Positions 1 through 7,131 of a DNA stretch of 49,057 bases are shown here, piece after piece (the stretch's first letter is position 1; each line of letters opens with the position of its first letter). Made by a program: the position numbers and the translations under genes. The DNA comes from Rhodospirillales bacterium RIFCSPLOWO2_02_FULL_58_16 (GTDB lineage: Bacteria; Pseudomonadota; Alphaproteobacteria; Rhodospirillales; 2-02-FULL-58-16). The stretch spans positions 546 through 49,602 of the forward strand of contig MIAA01000050.1 in the NCBI GenBank assembly GCA_001830425.1, read 5' to 3'. The notes under the pieces are model-generated. The model saw only the letters and a list, made by a program, of their open reading frames with translations. It had not been told where the DNA came from and ran no database searches.

Positions 1-1224
1 CTCGGAGGTACATCGCCCTCCGAGGGCGATGTTCCTCCGTCCGGCGGCGGCTCCGAGGGCGATGTTCCTCCGTCCGGCGGCGGCTCCGAGGGCGATGAAC
101 CCTCAGATATGTTCCCCGAGATGGCGCATGACATCTCGAACATGGTCCTGTATCTGGATAATGGGTCGGGCGATATCATGAAGGTCAAGATCGACAGCTT
201 CTCGGATGGCGATGAAGGTTGCCGCGACGCCGACGCGCTCAACCTCAGTGATTTCGTCGAGCAGAACTATGACGGCTACGAACTGGTCGCCGTCACCATC
301 AAGGCAGGCGACAACCATCCGAGCGGCTACGGCCCTGGCGAGGGCGAGTTGTTCGTCATCAACGACGCCTACAGCGAAGCCACCCTGCCGGTTGCCGATC
401 TTGCTGACGTCACTTGGCAGTACACGCAGGCGTTGGATGCCGGCTTGAGCGGTGATGAATCGTCCGACAGCGGCTCTGAGGATGGCGAATCGTCCGATGG
501 CGGCTCCGAGGATGGCGAATCGTCCGATGGCGGCTCTGAGGATGGCGAATCGTCCGACAGCGACTCTGAGGATGGCGAATCGTCCGACAGCGACTCTGAG
601 GATGACGAATCATCCGACAGCGGTTCTGAGGATGACGTGTCGTCCGATGGCGGCTCTGAAGGCGACGAGCCGGATCAGTCTTCCGGTAGCGATGATGGCT
701 CGTCATCGTCCGGCGATGCCCCTGCGGCGCAGGACGAAGAGGAAGAAGAGCCTGAACCGGTCAATGATCCTGATGTCGTGCTTTCCGGCGCCGATGAAGA
801 TGATGATCTTAGCGGCGGCAGCGGCGACGACACGGTCACCGGCGCCGATGGTGATGATGACCTTCGCGGCGGCAGCGGCGACGACGTTATTTACGGCGGC
901 GAGGGTGACGACACCATCTATGGCGGTGGCCAGAATGACCGCCTGTTCGGTGATGCCGGCGATGATCTCTTCGTCTTCGACAGCCTCAACGGCGATACCC
1001 AGGTTGATGGAGGCGGCGGCAAGTGGACCGATGTGATTGAGGTCTCCTTCGATGGCGGTCCGGGCATGTCTGCCGAAGGCGGCGGCTGGACGCTTGAGAT
1101 CGACGGCAAGGTGGTCGATGTCGCCGACGGTCAAGACTCCGTCGATATCGGCGGACACTCCGGTCGCATCACTACCGAGGAAGGCTCTATCGAGTTCGAT
1201 AACGTCGATAAGATTGAGTGGTAA
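1..1224 (+). CDS. RTX-type acidic repeat protein, 3' part (5' end outside window)
   Basis: The frame is open from base 1, so the Met at 109 is internal and the gene begins upstream of the window. The visible part has three zones. Bases 22-87 carry two perfect 33-bp units (GDVPPSGGGSE type). Bases 451-660 carry seven 30-bp units encoding Asp/Ser/Glu-rich decapeptides. Bases about 780-970 encode glycine/aspartate nonapeptides such as GGSGDDVIYGGEGDDTIYGG, typical of RTX calcium-binding repeats. The tail ends in FDNVDKIEW, a C-terminus common in large type I-secreted alphaproteobacterial proteins. By family, it should be exported by a type I secretion system and fold on binding calcium outside the cell. 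There is no catalytic domain in the visible part. It is followed by a strong hairpin, so it is probably not co-transcribed with the glycan genes. Confidence 0.85.
   Translation, partial: LGGTSPSEGDVPPSGGGSEGDVPPSGGGSEGDEPSDMFPEMAHDISNMVLYLDNGSGDIMKVKIDSFSDGDEGCRDADALNLSDFVEQNYDGYELVAVTIKAGDNHPSGYGPGEGELFVINDAYSEATLPVADLADVTWQYTQALDAGLSGDESSDSGSEDGESSDGGSEDGESSDGGSEDGESSDSDSEDGESSDSDSEDDESSDSGSEDDVSSDGGSEGDEPDQSSGSDDGSSSSGDAPAAQDEEEEEPEPVNDPDVVLSGADEDDDLSGGSGDDTVTGADGDDDLRGGSGDDVIYGGEGDDTIYGGGQNDRLFGDAGDDLFVFDSLNGDTQVDGGGGKWTDVIEVSFDGGPGMSAEGGGWTLEIDGKVVDVADGQDSVDIGGHSGRITTEEGSIEFDNVDKIEW
22..99 (+). repeat. 33-bp in-frame tandem repeat
   Basis: Two identical 33-bp units (22-54 and 55-87) start GAGGGCGATGTTCCTCCG, followed by the first 10 bases of a third unit. 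They encode 11-residue Gly/Pro/Ser-rich units of the RTX protein. Perfect identity suggests recent expansion. The array probably continues upstream of the window. Confidence 0.85.
451..660 (+). repeat. Seven 30-bp in-frame tandem repeats
   Basis: Seven contiguous 30-bp units start at 451, 481, 511, 541, 571, 601 and 631, each encoding a decapeptide of the type DGESSDGGSE. Units two to five are nearly identical and the outer ones have diverged, as expected for slippage or recombination inside an array. The length is a multiple of three, so copy-number changes stay in frame. There are no spacers, which excludes CRISPR. Confidence 0.9.
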
Positions 1225-1241
1225 CCCTACGTTGTTGCTAA

Positions 1242-1276
1242 GGAACGGGCTGCGGGATTATCCTGCGGCCCGTTTC
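1242..1276 (+). terminator. Intrinsic terminator-like hairpin after the RTX gene
   Basis: Arms 1245-1257 and 1261-1273 pair over 13 bp with two G-U pairs around a TTA loop, and the stem can extend outward to 1242/1276. The tail is only weakly T-rich (TTCCGTT). It lies 18 bases after the RTX stop codon and 23 bases before the next gene, so it probably separates the two transcription units. Confidence 0.6.
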
Positions 1277-1298
1277 CGTTCGAGGGCTATAGGGGGCG

Positions 1299-2861
1299 AT
1301 GTTGCGGGAGTTGCCACGAATATTCGTTAATATCGCCGGCTATCGTGATACCGAACTCCCGTGGACGATCAAGGATTTATTCGAGAAGGCCAGGCATCCG
1401 GAACGGGTGTTTGCCGGTATTTGCCGGCAGTATGCGCCCGGCGAGGATGATGATGCCGCGCCCGACGGCGTCTTTGCCGAGCAGTGCCGGGTTTATGATG
1501 TTCATGCCAAGGACAGCCTTGGGGTTTGCTGGGCGCGCCATCAGACGCAGAAACTGTGGCGCGGCGAGGAGTATGCCTTTCAGATAGACAGCCATATGCG
1601 GTTCGTCGTTGATTGGGATGAAGTGTTGCTTGATATGCTGGGCGAGTGTGACTCGGCCCGGCCTGTTCTGACCACTTACCCTGTTCCTTATACGCCCCCG
1701 GACAAGCTTGATTCGCCTGTCTTGCCGGTCATGTTCGCAAGGTTTTTTGACAATGACGACATCGTATCGTTCGGCTCCAGGATATCTTTGCCGGAGGACG
1801 CGCCTGAAAAGCCGCAACCATCGGCTTTTGTCGCCGCAGGATTTTTGTTCGGCCCCTCAAAGCTGATCGCCGACGTTCCTTATGATCCCCGTATATATTT
1901 TCAGGGTGAGGAAACCAATTTAGCGGTTCGTCTATGGACTCACGGGTGGGATTTTTTTACCCCCAACAAGGTCGTCTGCTATCACGATTTTTCAAAACGA
2001 CCGGAACGGCCCCGTCATTGGGAAGACAAGGTCGATTGGAGGAGGCTGAATACGGTTTCCAAGACTCGCCTACACCATCTTCTGGGCATGGAAAAAAACG
2101 GCGATCCGGAAGCGCTTAAGGGAATTGAGAACTTCGGCCTGGGCGCCCGGCGCACCCTTGCCGAATACGAGGCTTTCAGCGGCATTGATTACAAGCGCCG
2201 GTTAATCAATGGAAAGCCGGGACGCATAGCGGATTTACCTGCGGGCAGTCCGGAAAGAAAGGCCGACCGGAAACGCCGGTTCACTTTCATTAAAGAGAGT
2301 AACGGTTGGGGCTGTGAAGAGACCGCAAGCGGCGGCGGGTCAACCATGGCGCAGACGGAGGCGATTCGGCGGGACTTGCCGGGGGTATTTGATTCCCTGA
2401 ACATTCGGATTCTCGGCGATGCCGGATGTGGAGACCTTAATTGGATCAGCCATATAACGGGCGGTCTACAGGCCTATCTTGGTTTTGATATCGTCGATTC
2501 TTTGATAAATGAGGCAAGGGAAAAGTTTTACGACCGGCGCAACCACTTCTTTTCCCAAGTGGATATCGTGATTGACGCGCTGCCTGAATGTGACGCGATT
2601 ATATGCCGGGACTGCCTGACGCATCTGGATCATCAGGAAATATTGCCGGCCTTGAAGCTCTTCAAGGAGAGCGGGTCACGCTATCTTTTCGCCACCACCC
2701 ACTTCTTGGGGAAAAATACTGAGATCAAGACGGGCGGCTGGTTCCCCATTGACCTTACCGCCGCTCCTTTTAACCTCCCCAAACCTCTGATAACTATCAG
2801 CGAGGAGGCGCCGAATTCGACCAAGTCGCTTGGGGCATGGAAAATATCTGATCTTTTGTAA
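1299..2861 (+). CDS. GT60-like (GlcNAc-transferase family) glycosyltransferase fused to SAM methyltransferase
   Basis: The 520-residue protein has two domains. Residues about 7-260 match the GlcNAc glycosyltransferase family (PF11397, GT60; eukaryotic members glycosylate Skp1). The opening IFVNIAGYRDTELPWTIKDL, the IDSHMRFVVDWDE segment (96-108) and the FQGEETNLAVRLWTHGWDFF segment (201-220) are family landmarks. Residues about 335-520 form a separate class I methyltransferase, with a WGCEETASGGGS lead-in, a glycine-rich SAM loop ILGDAGCGDLNW (371-382) and a C-terminal Rossmann half. The start ATG follows AGGGGGC at short spacing. The methyltransferase domain usually occurs as a separate protein. 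A likely role is adding a HexNAc-type sugar and methylating the same glycan; the acceptor is unknown. The DNA is uniformly coding across the junction, which argues against an artefact. Confidence 0.8.
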   Translation: MLRELPRIFVNIAGYRDTELPWTIKDLFEKARHPERVFAGICRQYAPGEDDDAAPDGVFAEQCRVYDVHAKDSLGVCWARHQTQKLWRGEEYAFQIDSHMRFVVDWDEVLLDMLGECDSARPVLTTYPVPYTPPDKLDSPVLPVMFARFFDNDDIVSFGSRISLPEDAPEKPQPSAFVAAGFLFGPSKLIADVPYDPRIYFQGEETNLAVRLWTHGWDFFTPNKVVCYHDFSKRPERPRHWEDKVDWRRLNTVSKTRLHHLLGMEKNGDPEALKGIENFGLGARRTLAEYEAFSGIDYKRRLINGKPGRIADLPAGSPERKADRKRRFTFIKESNGWGCEETASGGGSTMAQTEAIRRDLPGVFDSLNIRILGDAGCGDLNWISHITGGLQAYLGFDIVDSLINEAREKFYDRRNHFFSQVDIVIDALPECDAIICRDCLTHLDHQEILPALKLFKESGSRYLFATTHFLGKNTEIKTGGWFPIDLTAAPFNLPKPLITISEEAPNSTKSLGAWKISDLL

Positions 2862-2978
2862 CCAGGATACTCGTGTTATATCACGCAATTGATGCTGTTT
2901 AGAAGCCGGCGGGGGAACCCGCCGGCGGCGTTCAGGATTTCACCTGGACTGCGGTAGCTTGTTTGTTCGATCATCGTG
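2862..2978 (+). promoter_or_regulatory. Leader region with GC hairpin and ops-like element before neuB
   Basis: This non-coding gap holds a perfect 9-bp GC-rich hairpin (GCCGGCGGG at 2905-2913 pairing with 2918-2926, loop GGAA). It is followed 23 bases later by TGCGGTAGCTTG (2950-2961), which matches 10 of 12 positions of the RfaH-recruiting ops sequence GGCGGTAGCGTG. A weak promoter-like pair (TTTTGT, 17-bp spacer, TATATC) precedes the hairpin. The hairpin lacks a T-tract, so plain termination is unlikely. A regulated leader for the glycan operon is possible but unproven. Confidence 0.35.
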
Positions 2979-4019
2979 ATGTCTAATATCAACTTACCTT
3001 TTTTACAAACCATCAACGTCGGCCATTGCAAGATCGGCGATGGGCATCCTGTATTTCTTATCGCCGAGGCAGGCGTTGCACATTTCGGCAATCCGGAAAA
3101 AGCGGATCGGTTGGTCGATCTTGCCGCCGAGGCGGGCGCGGACGCCTTTAAAACACAGGCCTTCATAACAGATGATCTGATTTCAAAGCGAAGCGGCGAC
3201 TGGTATGAGCGCATGCGTCCGAAGGAAGTAGATCTTCCATTTTTTTTACGCATGAAGAAGCGATGCGAAGATCAAGGGTTGATCTTTCTTTGTACGGCGC
3301 ATGATGAGTCGGCTTTACGGTGGGCGGATGAGCTGGAGGTTCCGGCCTATAAGATCGGCTCGGGGGAACGGGGAAATTGGCCGTTCCTGTCGGCCACCGC
3401 CAAACGTGGAAAGCCGATTATTCTGTCAACCGGCATGTACTCCAAAGATGATGTCGAACAAGCCATATCTATTTTGTCCGAGAGCGGTTGTTGCGAGCTT
3501 GCGTTGCTGCATTGCGTGACGGCTTACCCGGTTCCTTATGCAGAAGCAAATCTTGGGGCAATGGCCGAATTAAAACATCTTTTTCGGGGTCCGGTCGGCT
3601 ATTCTGACCATACTCAAGGCGAGCATGTCAGTCTGGCGGCGGTTGCATTGGGCGCTAAAGTGATCGAAAAACATATCACTCTCGATTTTGATGTTCCCAA
3701 TGCGCAGGACTGGAAGGTCTCCCTGGGTTCGGGTAATTTCCCTGATTTTGTGAAGCGGGTAAGGGAAGTCGAGGCCGCCTTGGGAACAGGGAGCCTGGAT
3801 ATCCAGGACTGTGAGCGTCCTTCTCAATTCTGGGCCTTGAAATCTCTGGTCGCTACGCGATTTCTTGCGGCAGGCGCCGTTATAGATGCTGCAATGCTTA
3901 CCGCCAAACGGCCCGGCGATGGTCTGCCTCCTTCGGAACTTCCCCGTATTATCGGTCGCAAATTGGCCCGGGAAATTGAGGAAGATATGCCTATCCGCGT
4001 GGAAGATTTGGAAGCGTGA
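2979..4019 (+). CDS. neuB: NeuB-family nonulosonic acid synthase (first copy)
   Basis: This cytoplasmic enzyme condenses phosphoenolpyruvate with a 6-carbon HexNAc-type sugar to give a 9-carbon nonulosonic acid. The N-terminal TIM-barrel shows the family motifs IAEAG (28-32), AGADAFKTQ (52-60), YKIGSGE, GKPIILSTGM, GYSDHT and EKHITLD. The last 60 or so residues form the SAF/antifreeze-like domain that caps the active site. The length (346) is normal. ATG at 2979 is preferred over the adjacent GTG at 2976; neither has a clear Shine-Dalgarno sequence, which is odd for the first gene of an operon. The stop overlaps the GTG of neuC by 4 nt. The sugar could be N-acetylneuraminate or a di-N-acetylated relative such as legionaminate. 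The neighbouring NeuC-type epimerase fits either. Confidence 0.9.
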   Translation: MSNINLPFLQTINVGHCKIGDGHPVFLIAEAGVAHFGNPEKADRLVDLAAEAGADAFKTQAFITDDLISKRSGDWYERMRPKEVDLPFFLRMKKRCEDQGLIFLCTAHDESALRWADELEVPAYKIGSGERGNWPFLSATAKRGKPIILSTGMYSKDDVEQAISILSESGCCELALLHCVTAYPVPYAEANLGAMAELKHLFRGPVGYSDHTQGEHVSLAAVALGAKVIEKHITLDFDVPNAQDWKVSLGSGNFPDFVKRVREVEAALGTGSLDIQDCERPSQFWALKSLVATRFLAAGAVIDAAMLTAKRPGDGLPPSELPRIIGRKLAREIEEDMPIRVEDLEA

Positions 4020-5161
4020 CTCGTCACATTGCGGTGTTGACCGGGAAACGAGGCGGCTTCGGCGCCATGAAGCCTATGCTTCACGCGATTATGGAAGATT
4101 CTGAACTGCGGCTTTCGTTAATCGTTACAGATCAGCATCTGAACCCTATTTTCGGCAAGACTATTTCAGAAATCAGGCGTGAATTCCCTATCGCCGCAGA
4201 GATTGATATAAGCCAATCGGATGGAAGCGCCCTTGCGCGCTCACGCGCACTTGGCGCTTGTTTGCTGGAAATGAGTTCGGCGCTGCATTCTATTCGCCCT
4301 GATATATTGGTTCTTTACGGTGATCGTGGGGAAGTTTTGGCCTCCGCCTTGGCCGCCATTCATCTCGATATTCCCATCGCCCATATTCAGGGAGGTGATC
4401 GTACCGGCAATGTGGATGAGTCGATGCGCCATGCCTTGACTAAGTTGGCGCATCTTCATTTTGCATCTACTGAAGAAAGCGCCGTACGCATCCGCAAAAT
4501 GGGGGAGGAAGAGTGGCGTATTCATGTCGTCGGCGATAGCCATGTCGATCAGATTACAGCCGGTAATTATTCTTCCCCGGAAGTTGTGCGTGACCGTTAT
4601 CGCCTTCAATGCGAAGATCGTCCCATACTTTTTCTTCTGCACCCTGAGACTGTCGTTCAACGGGACAGTTACACGGATGCCAAGGCGGCGCTTGGTGCCG
4701 TGTTGGCCCGCGAGAAAAGAACTATCGTCGTCTTCCCTTGTTCCGATCACGGCTATGAAGGGATTATTGCGGCCATCAAGGAGATCGAGGGTAGGCAGGG
4801 CGTATCGGTTCACCAAAATATTGATGCTCCTGACTTTTGGGGCCTCATGGCCATGGCTTCCGTCATGGTGGGAAATTCTTCTGCGGGTCTTATTGAAGCC
4901 CCCTATTTCCGTCTTCCCGCCGTTAATATCGGCCGGCGACAGCGAGGCAGGCAGAGGGCGGAAAACGTCATTGATTGCGATTATGGCGAAGAAGCCGTTA
5001 CGCAAGCTCTTTCGTCGGCGCTTGATGATGCTGAAACGGCAAGGCGCGTTGCACAAACCGGTCGGCCTTTTGGAGACGGCTTGGCCTTTCGCAGAATCGT
5101 GGATAAGCTGAAATCGGTTGAACTGGGGCAGCGACTGCTTGAAAAGCAGATAACCTATTAG
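4016..5161 (+). CDS. neuC: NeuC/LegG-type UDP-HexNAc 2-epimerase (hydrolysing)
   Basis: It should remove UDP from UDP-GlcNAc (NeuC) or UDP-N,N'-diacetylbacillosamine (LegG) with C2 inversion, giving the ManNAc-type substrate of NeuB. The GT-B-fold motifs are clear: GKRGGFGAMKPML (10-22), YGDRGE (101-106), AHIQGGD (122-128), DESMRHALTKLAHLHF (134-149) and a C-terminal NSSAGLIEAP loop that binds the nucleotide. The length (381) is normal. The GTG start overlaps the neuB stop (GTGA), implying translational coupling. No PglF/LegB, PglE/LegC or PglD/LegH genes are adjacent, which leans slightly toward a sialic-acid-type product unless those genes lie elsewhere. Confidence 0.88.
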   Translation: MTRHIAVLTGKRGGFGAMKPMLHAIMEDSELRLSLIVTDQHLNPIFGKTISEIRREFPIAAEIDISQSDGSALARSRALGACLLEMSSALHSIRPDILVLYGDRGEVLASALAAIHLDIPIAHIQGGDRTGNVDESMRHALTKLAHLHFASTEESAVRIRKMGEEEWRIHVVGDSHVDQITAGNYSSPEVVRDRYRLQCEDRPILFLLHPETVVQRDSYTDAKAALGAVLAREKRTIVVFPCSDHGYEGIIAAIKEIEGRQGVSVHQNIDAPDFWGLMAMASVMVGNSSAGLIEAPYFRLPAVNIGRRQRGRQRAENVIDCDYGEEAVTQALSSALDDAETARRVAQTGRPFGDGLAFRRIVDKLKSVELGQRLLEKQITY

Positions 5162-5170
5162 GTTAGTATT

Positions 5171-5860
5171 ATGAATGAAATCAAGACCTTGGCCATTGTT
5201 CCGGTTCGTGGCGGATCAAAGGGCGTGCCGCGCAAGAATTTACGTCTGATCGGCGGCGTTCCTCTTGTTGTTCGCGCCATTCGCTCCGGTCTTGATGCAA
5301 AACTTGTTTCTCAGGTCGTCGTGTCGACAGATGACGACGAACTGGCGGCAATCTCGGAATCTGCGGGAGCCTATGTTCTGCGCAGACCGATAGAGCTGGC
5401 GGAAGACGACACGCCGATGATGCCTGTCTTGAACCACGTTCTTGATGCTTTTGAGGCTGAAAATAATGCCGTTGGCGCCGTTGTTCTTCTCGATGCGACA
5501 AGCCCCTTTCGGCAAGCCGGGCACGTCGATTTGTGCGTTGAAAAATTATTTTATGAGAGTGCCCAATCCGTCATTACGGTGACGCAGCTTGAGCGTAATC
5601 CTTTCAATATTTTCAGCGTTGAGGGCGATGTCGCAACCAAATTCATTCAAAGTCCTTCCTGCGTATTCACGTCCAGACGGGAATTCTCCCATTTAATGCG
5701 CGTGAACGGATGCGTCTATGCGACTTGGGCAAAGAACATTCGCGCCGGCAAGTTGATTGTAGACCCTGTTTGCATCGTTGAGATGTCAGCCTCAGAGTCA
5801 ATAAACATAGATACCCCTTTGGATTTGAAGATTGCCGAGTTTCTGGAGAGTATTTTTTGA
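5171..5860 (+). CDS. neuA: CMP-nonulosonic acid cytidylyltransferase
   Basis: It transfers CMP from CTP to the nonulosonic acid made by the NeuB upstream, giving the activated donor. The CTP-binding P-loop IVPVRGGSKGVPRKNL lies at residues 9-24, the metal-binding LLDATSPFR segment at 106-114, and the closing INIDTPLD segment near the C-terminus. The 229 residues match the short NeuA/LegF/PseF class without an extra esterase domain. It starts 9 bases after the neuC stop and completes a three-gene set. It is clearly different from the second cytidylyltransferase at 14962, so the two probably activate different sugars. Confidence 0.9.
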   Translation: MNEIKTLAIVPVRGGSKGVPRKNLRLIGGVPLVVRAIRSGLDAKLVSQVVVSTDDDELAAISESAGAYVLRRPIELAEDDTPMMPVLNHVLDAFEAENNAVGAVVLLDATSPFRQAGHVDLCVEKLFYESAQSVITVTQLERNPFNIFSVEGDVATKFIQSPSCVFTSRREFSHLMRVNGCVYATWAKNIRAGKLIVDPVCIVEMSASESINIDTPLDLKIAEFLESIF

Positions 5861-5954
5861 ACATCGCGTTTCCAAATGGGCACGGTTGCCATATCCACTC
5901 CCGGTGTGCCGGGCGGTTCGCTTCTTGGCTTTTATTAACGGAATGGCGTTATAA

Positions 5955-7106
5955 ATGAGGATATTAATTCTAGGCGGTGACGGTTATCTCGGTTGGCCGA
6001 CGGCCATGCATTTTTCGCAGCGTGGCGACGAGGTCATGGGCGTCGATAATTTCATGAAGCGCAGAATAGAACTTGAGGACGGCATCGAACCTCTAATGCC
6101 TACTCCCACCTTGCATCGTCGCGTCCGGGCGTGGCAGGAGATTTCCGGCAAGATGATTGATCTGCGCGTCGGTGATCTTACCAACCATCGCTTTATTTAT
6201 AATATCCTGCGTGAGTTTCAACCTGATGCCGTTATTCACTACGCTGAACAACCTTCCGCGCCTTATTCAATGCAGGGACGCGAACAGGCCGTTCTTACCC
6301 AACACAATAACGTTATCGGAACGCTTAACCTTCTTTTCGCCATGAAGGCTCACTGTCCTTCTGCTCACCTTATCAAACTGGGCACGATGGGAGAATACGG
6401 CACGCCGAACATCGATATTGAGGAAGGTTACATAACCATCAATCACAACGGAAGAAACGACACTCTTCCGTTTCCCAAGCAACCGGGGAGTTTTTATCAT
6501 CTCTCAAAAGTGCATGATTCACACAATCTGATGTTTGCCTGCCGGGTTTGGGGATTGCGCGTTACGGACCTGAATCAGGGAGTGGTCTACGGCATCGACA
6601 CCGACCAAACTCTCATGGCCTCTGAGCTACGCACCAGTTTTCACTACGACAGTGTGTTCGGCACCGTACTCAACCGGTTTTGTGTTCAGGCGATTGCCGG
6701 CATCCCGCTGACCGTCTATGGCCAAGGCGGCCAAACGCGCGGCTTTCTTAATATCCGCGATACCTTGCAATGCGTCGAACTGGCCATTAAAAATCCAGCC
6801 GACGAGGGAGACTGTCGAGTCTTCAATCAGTTTACCGAAGTGTTCTCAGTGGCTGATTTGGCGAATCGCGTCAGGGATGCAGCAGCAGGCATGGGGTTGA
6901 AGGTCGCCATCGACCATATTGCCAACCCGCGCATTGAAAGCGAGGAGCATTATTACAATCCCGTTCATACCAAGCTGGTTGATCTGGGTTTAGCGCCGCA
7001 CCTGCTGACGTCCGATGTTATCTCAGGCATGTTGAAAACGATATCAAGCGCCCGCGACAGGATTGATCTTTCCTTGATCAATCCTTCCGTTCGCTGGCGG
7101 CGCTAG
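5955..7106 (+). CDS. sqdB: UDP-sulfoquinovose synthase (SqdB/SQD1 family)
   Basis: Family members convert UDP-glucose plus sulfite to UDP-sulfoquinovose using bound NAD. The match to plant SQD1 and bacterial SqdB runs along the whole 383 residues. It includes the nucleotide loop ILGGDGYLGWPTA (5-17), the catalytic TMGEYGTPNIDIEEGY (Thr144), the FYHLSKVHDSH segment (Tyr181 and Lys185 as the SDR pair), and YGQGGQTRGF and NQFTEVFSV later on. These agree with SQD1 Thr145/Tyr182/Lys186. No sqdC or sqdX lipid gene lies nearby, so the UDP-sulfoquinovose is more likely a donor for the surface glycan than for the sulfolipid SQDG. The 94-base gap upstream holds only a weak 5-bp hairpin. Confidence 0.88.
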   Translation: MRILILGGDGYLGWPTAMHFSQRGDEVMGVDNFMKRRIELEDGIEPLMPTPTLHRRVRAWQEISGKMIDLRVGDLTNHRFIYNILREFQPDAVIHYAEQPSAPYSMQGREQAVLTQHNNVIGTLNLLFAMKAHCPSAHLIKLGTMGEYGTPNIDIEEGYITINHNGRNDTLPFPKQPGSFYHLSKVHDSHNLMFACRVWGLRVTDLNQGVVYGIDTDQTLMASELRTSFHYDSVFGTVLNRFCVQAIAGIPLTVYGQGGQTRGFLNIRDTLQCVELAIKNPADEGDCRVFNQFTEVFSVADLANRVRDAAAGMGLKVAIDHIANPRIESEEHYYNPVHTKLVDLGLAPHLLTSDVISGMLKTISSARDRIDLSLINPSVRWRR

Positions 7107-7131
7107 TTCGTCGCCTTTATATGGGATTATT

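Noticed and set aside
451-660. Regular 30-bp repeats resembling a CRISPR array
   Set aside because: Units are contiguous without spacers, diverge gradually, and translate in frame as Ser/Asp/Glu decapeptides.
452-1036. Alternate-frame open reading frames (plus 452-1036, minus 410-706 and 703-1158) across the repeats
   Set aside because: Low-complexity repeats leave all frames open; only frame 1 gives RTX motifs and a normal C-terminus.
5861-5954. CCCGG/CCGGG hairpin as a terminator between neuA and sqdB
   Set aside because: The stem is only 5 bp and the T-rich stretch is distant; too weak to annotate.
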